Assembly (NCBI GenBank): GCA_036274635.1
Contig: DASUFI010000264.1
Coordinates: forward strand, 1-11,160
Origin: DASUFI01 sp036274635
Lineage (GTDB): Bacteria > Planctomycetota > B15-G4
DNA: 11,160 nt
Direction: 5' to 3'
The position numbers and the translations under genes are program-made. The notes below the pieces were generated by a model. The model saw only the letters and a program-made list of their open reading frames with translations, did no database searches and was not told the DNA's origin. The first letter of the stretch is position 1, and each line of letters begins with the position of its first letter. This document shows positions 1 to 6,710 of the stretch, in pieces.

Positions 1-202
1 CCAGCGCCGCGGACCATGCGCCCGCGGCTTCCTGCGCGAGGCCCTGGCGCACCTCGGGCGGGCAGGGCGAGCAGCCCTCGGGCGGCAGCGCCACGGGCAC
101 CACGGTCGCGAGGCCTTCGTCCGCCGATGCGGGCCGGCCGGTCAGCGCCTCGCAGCCGCACAGCAGCAGCGTGGCGGCGCAGAGCAGGTTGCGGAGGCTC
201 AT
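1..202 (-). CDS. Predicted lipoprotein, 3' end beyond window edge (candidate secretin partner)
   Basis: The reading frame opens with ATG at 202-200 and stays open for 67 codons to the window edge, so only the N-terminus is visible. It begins MSLRNLLCAATLLLCGC: a short positive N-region, a hydrophobic core at about residues 5-14, and a lipobox-like L-C-G-C with the candidate lipidated Cys at 17. A second Cys at 15 makes the exact site slightly uncertain. The visible mature part is Ala/Pro-rich and contains a C-x-x-C motif at C44/C47 (CSPC). The start overlaps the secretin stop by 4 nt (ATGA), and GGAG lies 7 nt upstream (210-213), which supports this start. Coupling to the secretin suggests an outer-membrane partner such as a pilotin or another assembly lipoprotein; this is inference from position only. 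I do not recognise the family. Confidence 0.72.
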   Translation of the reverse strand, partial: MSLRNLLCAATLLLCGCEALTGRPASADEGLATVVPVALPPEGCSPCPPEVRQGLAQEAAGAWSAAL

Positions 203-2085
203 CGCTTGTCTCCGAAGAGTTCGCGCCAGAGGGCGGACACCTCGTCCTCGGGCCCGGTGGCGACGCCGTCGGCCGGCGCATCCGGCTTCTTGAGCTCGGC
301 CCCGGCCACGCCGTGCGCGGCCACGATGCGGGCGTCCAGCGCGGCCAGGCCCTCGCAAGCCGGCGCCGGCTCGGGCAGCTGGCGGCGCAGCGCGGCCAGC
401 TCGGGGTCCTCGCCGCCGGCGCGGCGCAGGCCGCGCAGGATGACGCGCGCCGAGGCGTCCGAGCCGAGCGCGAGCCGGTGCACGGCGTCGCGCCAGGTGG
501 CGGCCAGCCGGCCCGGCTCGATGCGCGGCGCGTCGTCGCGGCCCGCAGGGCCCCCGGACAGCGGCCGCACGGATTCGTCCGGCCGCGTCTGGAAGAGCGA
601 GCGCTGGTTCACGTCGTCGCGCAGCGGCTCGGCGTCCAGGCCGGCGCCGCGCCAGGCGGCGGGGTTGGACGGGTCGAGGATGTGCGGCGTGAGGATGATG
701 ATGATCTCCTCGCGCACCTTGTTGTCCTCGGTGCTGCGGAAGAGCGCGCCCACGAGCGGGATGTCGCCCAGCAGCGGCACCTTGGTCTCGGTCGAGGCGT
801 CCTTCTCGCGGAACAGGCCGCCGATGACCACCGTCTGGCCGTTGCGCACCATGATGTTGGTGGTGACCTCGGCCGTCTCCTTGAAGGGCAGGCCGTCGCT
901 GTTGACGCCGCCGTTGCTGTTCTCGGGGTGGATCTCGAGGCGCACCAGCTCGGGACCGGAGATGTACGGGCGGAAGATCAGGCGCGTGCCGGTCTCGAGG
1001 TAGTCCACCGACTGCGTCGTGGAGGTCTGCGTCACGGTCGTGGTCAGGAAGCCGTCGCGGCGCCCCAGCAGCACCTCGCCGCGCTGCTTGTTCATGGTCA
1101 CGACGCGCGGGTTGGCCAGCACCGTGGCGTCGGTCTGGGTCTGCAGGGCCTTGACGAAGACGGCGATGTTGTCGCTGAGCAGGCCCACGTTCAGGCCGCC
1201 CTCGCTGATGCCGTCGGCCACGTTGGTGTCCGCGATCCCGAAGCCGTCGCTGATCGCGGACCCGGGGAAGCCCGCGAAGGCCAGCGACTGGCCGTCCGGG
1301 CTGCTGACGCCGCCGGCGTTGAAGTCGACGCCGCCGATGGCCTGCAGGTTCACGCCCATCTGCATGTCGTCGGTGAGCGTGACGGCCATGATGGTGGCCT
1401 CGATGAGCACCTGCTGCGGCTGCTCGTCCAGCGAGGCGATGACCTTGTCGACCTCCGCCAGGCGCGTCGCGAAGTCGCGCACGATGACGAGCTCGGCCGC
1501 CGCGTAGTCGTCGCCGCCCGAGGTCTCCTGGCTGGACGCGATGCCCTGCTTGGACGCCGGCGTGCCGCTGACCTGGCCGGTGGGCGACAGCAGCGGGCGG
1601 ATGAGGGGCATGACGTCGTCGGCGCGCGAGTTCTTCAGCGCGTACACGCGCGTCTCGGCCTTGTCCGGCTCGATGTAGATGTAGGCGGGCTGCGGGCGCG
1701 CGACGAGGCCCGTGCTGCGGCAGATGGCGTCGACGATCTCGTCCACCGACACGTCGTAGAGGTCGCCGGTGAAGCTGGCGTTGACCTCGGGCGCGACGAT
1801 GATGTTGCGGCGCACGAGGCGGCGCAGCTCGGCGAAGACGTCGGCCACCGGCAGCCCGCGCGCGTGGAACTCGAGGTGGCCGGCGTCGCCCCAGCTGAAG
1901 GGCGAGCCGGGTGCGGGCTGCGGGCGGGTGGGCGCGGCCGGGCCGCCGTCGCCCGGGCCGGCGGGCGCGGGCGCCTGCGGCGCATCCTGCGGCGCGTCCT
2001 GCGGCGCGGCGGCGGCCGGCGGCGTGACCTGCGCGGCGAGCGGCGCGGCCAGCAGCGCGGCGAGGACGAGGCGCGGGGCGTGCAT
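199..2085 (-). CDS. pilQ: Secretin, outer-membrane channel of a T4P/T2SS-like machine (PilQ/GspD family)
   Basis: This 628-residue protein should form the multimeric outer-membrane pore through which the pilus or substrate passes. It starts with a signal peptide (about residues 1-18, core LVLAALLAAPLAA), then a Pro/Ala/Gln-rich linker to about 62. An STN/N0-like domain spans roughly 70-137 and one N1 (NolW-like) domain 144-222, with a Gly/Ser loop at about 167-192. The secretin core is about 227-470, including VLIEATIMAV, ANPRVVTMN, GQTVVIGGLF and the family signature VPLLGDIPLVGALFR (436-450), ending in IIIILTPHIL. No AMIN domain (typical of PilQ) and no full N1-N2-N3 series (typical of GspD) can be seen, so it is compact. 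A tail of about 158 residues (471-628), helical and Arg/Ala-rich, follows the barrel and is unusual. It starts 1 nt after the PilC stop. The secretin call is very secure; the PilQ versus GspD choice is not. Confidence 0.95.
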   Translation of the reverse strand: MHAPRLVLAALLAAPLAAQVTPPAAAAPQDAPQDAPQAPAPAGPGDGGPAAPTRPQPAPGSPFSWGDAGHLEFHARGLPVADVFAELRRLVRRNIIVAPEVNASFTGDLYDVSVDEIVDAICRSTGLVARPQPAYIYIEPDKAETRVYALKNSRADDVMPLIRPLLSPTGQVSGTPASKQGIASSQETSGGDDYAAAELVIVRDFATRLAEVDKVIASLDEQPQQVLIEATIMAVTLTDDMQMGVNLQAIGGVDFNAGGVSSPDGQSLAFAGFPGSAISDGFGIADTNVADGISEGGLNVGLLSDNIAVFVKALQTQTDATVLANPRVVTMNKQRGEVLLGRRDGFLTTTVTQTSTTQSVDYLETGTRLIFRPYISGPELVRLEIHPENSNGGVNSDGLPFKETAEVTTNIMVRNGQTVVIGGLFREKDASTETKVPLLGDIPLVGALFRSTEDNKVREEIIIILTPHILDPSNPAAWRGAGLDAEPLRDDVNQRSLFQTRPDESVRPLSGGPAGRDDAPRIEPGRLAATWRDAVHRLALGSDASARVILRGLRRAGGEDPELAALRRQLPEPAPACEGLAALDARIVAAHGVAGAELKKPDAPADGVATGPEDEVSALWRELFGDKR

Positions 2086-2086
2086 C

Positions 2087-3190
2087 TCAGCTCACCCCCG
2101 ACGCGGCCGAGAACATCGGCAGGTAGACCGCGCACAGGATGATGGCCACCGTGACGCCCATGAAGAGGATGACCGCGGTCTCCAACGACCCGGTGCAGCG
2201 CGTGACGACGACCTCGACCTTGCGGCGGTAGTAGACCTCGACCTCGTCGAGCACCTCGGGCAGCGTGCCCGAGCCCTCCCCGATGCGCGCCATGCTCACC
2301 ACGAAGGTGGTGAAGACGCCGGCCTTGTCCATGCCGTCGGCCAGGTTGCCGCCGCGCTCCACGTGCTTGGCCACCGTGCCCATGGCCTCCTCGTAGACGG
2401 CGTTGCTGGCCAGGATGCCCTTCATGCTCACGATGGCGTCCATGAGCGGCAGGCCGGCGCGCAGCAGCAGCGCCACGTTGCTGGCGAACTTCTGCATGTG
2501 CGCCTGCACGATGACGTCGCCGACGAGCGGCATGGCCGTGAGGAAGCGGTCGCGCGTGGTCTTGCCCTTGGGCGTGCGCAGCCAGCGGCGCGTGAAGAAG
2601 ATGACCACCAGCAGCGCGCCGCCGATGTAGCCGCCCTTGGCGCGCAGGAAGTCGGACACGTTGAGCACCGCCTGCGTGATGCCGGGCAGCTGCTTGCCCA
2701 TGCTCTGGAACATGTTCGCGAAGGTGGGCACGACCTTGACCAGCATCACGGTCACGGCCACGATCGCCACGCACAGCACGATGCAGGGGTACATCATGGC
2801 CGACACGAGCTTGGACCGCAGCTGGCCCGAGGCGTCGATCTGCGCCACGAGCTTGTCCAGCACCTTGCCCAGCTGGCCCGATTCCTCGCCGCTCTTCACG
2901 ACCTCGATCCACTCGGTCTTGAACAGCTCGGGGTGCGTGGCCAGCGCGGCGTTGAGCGCCTGGCCCGAGGCGACGCGCGCCGCCACCTTCTCGATGATGC
3001 CCTGCAGCTTCGTGCTCTGGCACTGCGTGCCCGCGATCTGGATGGCCTCGTAGATGGGCGTGCCCGCGCGGAACATCACCGAGAGCTGCTGGAAGAAGGC
3101 CAGCACGTCCTCGCTGGTGACCTTCGGATGTGCCTTGCTGTTGATGCGAGGCTTGAAGAGTCCCGGAGCGGTTTCGGGTGCGGGGCTCAT
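2087..3190 (-). CDS. pilC: Inner-membrane platform protein, PilC/GspF family
   Basis: This 367-residue polytopic protein is the inner-membrane platform on which the assembly ATPase acts to push pilin subunits into the filament. Two T2SSF domains are visible: about 29-152 (SEDVLAFFQQLSVMFRAGTP, later SGEESGQLGKVLDKL) and about 231-353 (MQKFASNVALLLRAGLPLMD, later ARIGEGSGTLPEVLDEV). The repeated G-E-x-S-G-x-L motif is diagnostic. Membrane segments lie at about 131-153, 187-201 and 334-357. It is slightly shorter than usual because the N-terminal lead-in is brief. The frame stays open far upstream, antisense to nothing and overlapping PilB, but the ATG at 3190 is chosen because it overlaps the PilB stop (ATGA) and the family homology begins just after it. 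Coupled to PilB upstream and the secretin downstream. Confidence 0.95.
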   Translation of the reverse strand: MSPAPETAPGLFKPRINSKAHPKVTSEDVLAFFQQLSVMFRAGTPIYEAIQIAGTQCQSTKLQGIIEKVAARVASGQALNAALATHPELFKTEWIEVVKSGEESGQLGKVLDKLVAQIDASGQLRSKLVSAMMYPCIVLCVAIVAVTVMLVKVVPTFANMFQSMGKQLPGITQAVLNVSDFLRAKGGYIGGALLVVIFFTRRWLRTPKGKTTRDRFLTAMPLVGDVIVQAHMQKFASNVALLLRAGLPLMDAIVSMKGILASNAVYEEAMGTVAKHVERGGNLADGMDKAGVFTTFVVSMARIGEGSGTLPEVLDEVEVYYRRKVEVVVTRCTGSLETAVILFMGVTVAIILCAVYLPMFSAASGVS

Positions 3191-5019
3191 GTTTCGATCC
3201 GGATGAACTCCTCGACTTCCTCGAGGCCGGTGACGCCTTCGAGCAGGCGCCGCCGCGCCGCGTCGTCGAGGAACTGCACGCCTTCGGCGCGCGCCGCCTT
3301 CTCCAGCTCGGACACCGGCGCCTTGGCGCAGATGAGGTTGCGCAGCGCCTCGAAGATCGGGATGACCTCGTACAGGCCCACGCGCCCCTTCACGCCCTTG
3401 CCGCGGCACGTGGTGCAGGCGCCGCCGGCGGTGGCCCTGTAGAGCTTGGCCTTCTTGGGCAGGCCGTAGCGCGCGCCCACCTCGTCGGGCAGGTCGTACT
3501 TCTCCTTGCAGTCCGGGCACAGGCGGCGCACCAGGCGCTGCGCCTCGAGCAGGCGCACCGTGGGCCCGAGCAGGAAGGGCTCGATGCCCATGTCCACGAG
3601 GCGGTTGATGACCTGCAGCGAGTTGTTCGTGTGCAGCGTGGACAGCACCAGGTGGCCGGTGAGCGCGGCGCGCATGCAGATCTGCGCGGTCTCCTGGTCG
3701 CGCACCTCGCCCACCATGATCTTGTCCGGGTCCTGACGCAGGAAGCTGCGCAGGGCGGCGGCGAAGGTGAGGCCCACCTGGCTGCGCACGTGCACCTGGT
3801 TGAGGCCGTAGAACTTGTATTCGACCGGGTCCTCGACGGTGAGGATGTTCTCCTCGGGACGGTTGATGAGGTTGAGGCAGCAGTACAGCGTGGTGGACTT
3901 GCCCGAGCCCGTGGGACCGGTCACGAACATGAGCCCGTGCGGCGAGTGGGCCGCGCGCAGGAAGTCCTCCGACTGCTTGTCGGTGAAGCCCAGCGCCTGC
4001 AGCTTGTCCGGGATGCCGCCCTTGGCCAGGATGCGGATGACCATCTTCTCGCCGTAGACGGTAGGCACGGTGGACACGCGCAGGTCCACGCGCCGCTCGC
4101 CGCTCTTGAGCGCGATGGCGCCGTCCTGCGGGATGCGCTTCTCCGCGATGTCCATCTTGGCCAGGATCTTGAGGCGCGAGACGGTGGGCACGAAGAGCGA
4201 GCGCGGCGGCGAGGTGGTCTCGTGCAGCTTGCCGTCCACGCGGTAGCGCACGCGGACGTTGTCCTCGTAGGGCTCGATGTGGATGTCGCTGGCGCCCTCC
4301 TCGATGGCGCGCTGCAGCAGGATGTTCACGATGCGCACGACCTGGCTGTCCTTGCCGGCCGGGATCGGCCGCTGCAGGTCGAGGACGAACTCCATCTCCT
4401 CCTCGGGGCCGTCGCCGCCGGCTCCGCCCGCGCCGCCGGCCTTCCTGGCGGGCGACGCCTGGCCCTCCTCGGACGCGATCTCGCGCACCTCGTCGCGCGC
4501 ACCGAAGACGCCGTCGAGCATGTCGTCGAGCAGGCCGTAGGGCACGGCGATCGGGCGCACCACGCGCCCGAGGCGCATGCGCACCTCCTCGATGGCGGCG
4601 AAGTCGGCCGGGTTGATGCAGGCCAGCTCCACCTGCGAGGAGCTCTCGCGGAACGGGACCACGCGGTGACGCCGGCAGACGGCCTCGGACAGCCGCGTGG
4701 CGGTCTCGCGGCTGCCGGCGACGACGTCCGCCAGCGTCCCCAGCTTGCCGGTCATGCCCGTCGTGGGGTCGTTCTCGACCAGCATGGTCTCGGTGTCGCG
4801 CTGCAGCTTCTCGAGCCAGGTGATCTTGAGGAAGGTCGCGTACAGGCGCGCGATGTCCAGCTCGGTGGCCAGCTCGTTGGCGATGAGCGCGGCCTCGAGG
4901 CTCTCCGGGCGCGACTGGCGCACCTTGGCCACCTCCTCGAGCTTCGCCGCGGGGAGCACCAGGCCGTCGACCAGCAGCCGCACGATGAGCGGCACGTCGC
5001 GGGTGGCGGTGTCGCTCAT
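3187..5019 (-). CDS. pilB: Assembly/secretion ATPase, PilB/GspE family
   Basis: This 610-residue cytoplasmic hexameric ATPase powers pilin polymerisation. Visible in order: an N-terminal GspE/MshEN-like region (about 13-170), a flexible acidic/Gly-rich linker (about 183-208, GGAGGAGGDG), the N2 domain (about 220-330, with GASDIHIEPYEDNVRVRYRV), Walker A GPTGSGKST (368-376), Asp box TVEDPVE (394-400), Walker B IMVGEVRD (434-441, E438) and His box TGHLVLSTLHTN (454-465). A tetracysteine zinc module consists of CPDC (501-504) and CTTC (535-538). That module and the length favour an extension-type PilB/GspE over the shorter retraction ATPase PilT. All catalytic residues are intact. The N-terminal region lacks a clear RLG motif of c-di-GMP-binding MshEN domains. 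The start overlaps the upstream stop by 4 nt (ATGA), with GAAGAAG just upstream as a weak Shine-Dalgarno sequence. Confidence 0.96.
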   Translation of the reverse strand: MSDTATRDVPLIVRLLVDGLVLPAAKLEEVAKVRQSRPESLEAALIANELATELDIARLYATFLKITWLEKLQRDTETMLVENDPTTGMTGKLGTLADVVAGSRETATRLSEAVCRRHRVVPFRESSSQVELACINPADFAAIEEVRMRLGRVVRPIAVPYGLLDDMLDGVFGARDEVREIASEEGQASPARKAGGAGGAGGDGPEEEMEFVLDLQRPIPAGKDSQVVRIVNILLQRAIEEGASDIHIEPYEDNVRVRYRVDGKLHETTSPPRSLFVPTVSRLKILAKMDIAEKRIPQDGAIALKSGERRVDLRVSTVPTVYGEKMVIRILAKGGIPDKLQALGFTDKQSEDFLRAAHSPHGLMFVTGPTGSGKSTTLYCCLNLINRPEENILTVEDPVEYKFYGLNQVHVRSQVGLTFAAALRSFLRQDPDKIMVGEVRDQETAQICMRAALTGHLVLSTLHTNNSLQVINRLVDMGIEPFLLGPTVRLLEAQRLVRRLCPDCKEKYDLPDEVGARYGLPKKAKLYRATAGGACTTCRGKGVKGRVGLYEVIPIFEALRNLICAKAPVSELEKAARAEGVQFLDDAARRRLLEGVTGLEEVEEFIRIET

Positions 5020-5924
5020 GGCTTCTTCTTCTGCGGGAACTTGCGCACGTGCGGCACCTTGACCTTGGTGCCGCCGGCGGGCGCGCCGGCCGCTGCGGAG
5101 GACGCGGCGGGCTTGGGCGCGGCGGCGCGCGGGGGCGGCTGGTCCACGGCGCCGCCCGCCTGGACGCGCGCGGCGTCGGCCACCGCGCGCGCAGGTTCAC
5201 CCACCGTCACGACCGGCCGGCTGACCAGGTCGAGCACGTAGAGATCGTCACCGTGTGCCACCACCGCCTCGGTCCCACGAACGGAGAGCAAGCAGGGGGG
5301 CTCTTCGGGATCCAGGCCTTGCAGACTTTCGCCCACCTGCACGGTCTGGCCGCAGATTCGGGCCTGGCCTCCATCCGGCAGGGACAGGGTGGCCTCGAGG
5401 TGCAGGACGAAGCTCGGGGAGGGCTTCGGGGCCTTGCCCGCAGGAGCCCCGGGGGACCACCCGGGGCCGTCCAGCAGATGCCGGCCGAAGGCCAGGACGT
5501 CCCGGCCGAGCATCCGGGCTGCCGCCAGCCAGGCGGCGGCCGTCTCCAGCGGGTCGGCGGGCTGGGTGGCGGCGTGCGGGACGGCCGTGTCGGGCGAGCT
5601 CCTGCCGCTGGTCGCCAGCGCGGCGCCGGGGCCCGAGGGCCCGGCGCTCGCGTCCGCCGGCTTGCGGCCCTGGGTCGCGGCCGCCTTCGCCGCGCGGATC
5701 GCCTCCTCGTGCGCCGCGTCCTTCGCGAGGCGGTACGGGTCGACGAGCGCGGGCAGCCGCTCGTCGGGCTCGCGAATGCGCAGGCACGACGCGCCGATCT
5801 CGAGCCGCTCGATCTTGGCCTCGGCCTTCTTCTTGCCGGCGTCCGGGTTCAGGTCGGACCAGCCCAGCCAGACGAAGACGAGCGCGACGACGAGGGCCGC
5901 GTGGCGGCGCAGCAGGTCGATCAC
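5016..5924 (-). CDS. PilP/GspC-like inner-membrane alignment protein, membrane anchored
   Basis: This 302-residue protein has one N-terminal membrane helix (about 8-22, AALVVALVFVWLGW), a charged segment, a low-complexity Ala/Pro/Ser linker (about 82-125), and a small beta-rich module at about 171-233 (FVLHLEATLSLPDGGQARIC, then VGESLQGL, LLSVRGTEAVVAHGDDLYVL). That module fits the pattern of the GspC homology region / PilP domain, which links the inner-membrane complex to the secretin's periplasmic domains. The C-terminus is Pro/Ala-rich and ends in a basic tail, KVKVPHVRKFPQKKKP. The start is GTG at 5924, overlapping the PilO-like stop (GTGA) with a G-rich GGGGGGAGG stretch directly before it. 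Classical PilP is a lipoprotein; this one instead has a GspC-like helix anchor and no lipobox. Family assignment rests on architecture and position, since sequence similarity is weak. Confidence 0.72.
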   Translation of the reverse strand: MIDLLRRHAALVVALVFVWLGWSDLNPDAGKKKAEAKIERLEIGASCLRIREPDERLPALVDPYRLAKDAAHEEAIRAAKAAATQGRKPADASAGPSGPGAALATSGRSSPDTAVPHAATQPADPLETAAAWLAAARMLGRDVLAFGRHLLDGPGWSPGAPAGKAPKPSPSFVLHLEATLSLPDGGQARICGQTVQVGESLQGLDPEEPPCLLSVRGTEAVVAHGDDLYVLDLVSRPVVTVGEPARAVADAARVQAGGAVDQPPPRAAAPKPAASSAAAGAPAGGTKVKVPHVRKFPQKKKP

Positions 5925-6703
5925 CGCCTCCCCCCATCTTCCGACGCGTCGTCGGGTGCCGTGTCCGCGGGCGGCGCGGAGTCGTCGCTCGGCGCGGAGT
6001 CCTCGCTCGCGGCAGCGTCCTCGCTCGCGAGAGGCGGCTCGTCCATCGCGGGCGCGTCGCCCTCGGGCGCGGCGGGTGGCGCGTTGGCGGCGTCGCCCTC
6101 GGTCGCGGACGCCGTCTTGCCCTTCTTGCTGGTCTTGCCCGCCTCGGCGCCGGACTTGCCACCGGCGCGCACCAGGCCCTTGATGACGAGCGTCACGTAG
6201 ACGCTGGTCTGCTGGCGCTCGATGCGCAGCTTCTCGATGCGCACCAGGCGCTCGCCGTGCTCGAGCCGGTCGATGAAGTCCACGAAGTCCGCGTAGTTGG
6301 TGCCCTTGGCGACCAGCTCCATCTCGAGCACGTCGAAGGGCGGCTTCTGCGTGGTGGCCTTGGGCTCGAGCGAGATGAGCGTGGCCGAGGTCGTGCGGAA
6401 GCGCTCGAGGACGTAGTTCTGCCAGTCGACCAGGTCGGACGAGATGGCCACGCGCTTCTCGTAGCCGGCGGCCTGCGTGGCGAGGAAGCGCTGGTCGTCG
6501 GCCAGGCGCGCCTGCTTGAGCGCCTCGTCGTGCGCGGTGCGCGCGGCGGCGAGACGCGTGCCCAGCGGGTGCTGCACCACGCCGATGCCCAGCGCCAGGA
6601 TGGCGACGGCGACGACGAGCCGCAGCTGCACCGGGTCGCCGGCCCAGCGCCGGCCCAGCGCCTTGACGGCCTCGATCTGCCGGCGGTCGCGGTCGGAGAC
6701 CAT
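5921..6703 (-). CDS. pilO: PilO/GspM-like inner-membrane alignment protein
   Basis: In T4P systems PilO pairs with PilN in the periplasm to connect the cytoplasmic PilM ring to PilP and the secretin. This 260-residue protein has a short cytoplasmic N-terminus, one membrane helix (about 26-43, LRLVVAVAILALGIGVV), a coiled-coil stretch (about 50-105) and a ferredoxin-like PilO domain (about 122-178). The conserved pattern there is GTNYADFVDFIDRLEHGERL followed by VRIEKLRIE and VYVTLVIKG. Residues 179-260 are an unusual low-complexity tail: first Lys/Gly-rich, then strongly acidic with SEDAAA-SEDSAP-SDDSAP hexapeptide repeats. It starts 7 nt after the PilM stop, with GAGG 5 nt before ATG, and its stop overlaps the next start by 4 nt. 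PilO and GspM share this fold, so the name is chosen from the neighbouring PilM-like gene. Confidence 0.82.
   Translation of the reverse strand: MVSDRDRRQIEAVKALGRRWAGDPVQLRLVVAVAILALGIGVVQHPLGTRLAAARTAHDEALKQARLADDQRFLATQAAGYEKRVAISSDLVDWQNYVLERFRTTSATLISLEPKATTQKPPFDVLEMELVAKGTNYADFVDFIDRLEHGERLVRIEKLRIERQQTSVYVTLVIKGLVRAGGKSGAEAGKTSKKGKTASATEGDAANAPPAAPEGDAPAMDEPPLASEDAAASEDSAPSDDSAPPADTAPDDASEDGGRR
5973..6026. repeat. Three tandem 18-bp units inside the PilO-like gene
   Basis: Three consecutive 18-bp units lie at 5973-5990, 5991-6008 and 6009-6026. Units 1 and 2 differ at one base (GGCGCGGAGTC then GTCGCTC versus CTCGCTC); unit 3 is more diverged but keeps the GTCCTCGCTC end. The period is a multiple of three, so the repeat encodes the acidic hexapeptides SEDAAA, SEDSAP and SDDSAP in the C-terminal tail, and copy-number change would keep the frame. 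Confidence 0.85.
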
Positions 6704-6710
6704 GGCGGCC

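Noticed and set aside
16..2142. 708-codon open frame on the plus strand opposite the secretin gene
   Set aside because: It is antisense to an unmistakable secretin. Its translation is low-complexity Arg/Gly/Ala/His-rich with no domain, as expected from the high GC third-position bias.
3191..5200. Upstream extension of the PilC reading frame to 5200
   Set aside because: The extension runs through PilB in another frame and encodes Arg/Pro/His-rich nonsense. PilC homology begins just after the ATG at 3190, which overlaps the PilB stop.
3178..5241. 687-codon plus-strand open frame opposite PilB
   Set aside because: It mirrors the coding frame of a conserved ATPase and its translation shows no recognisable motif.
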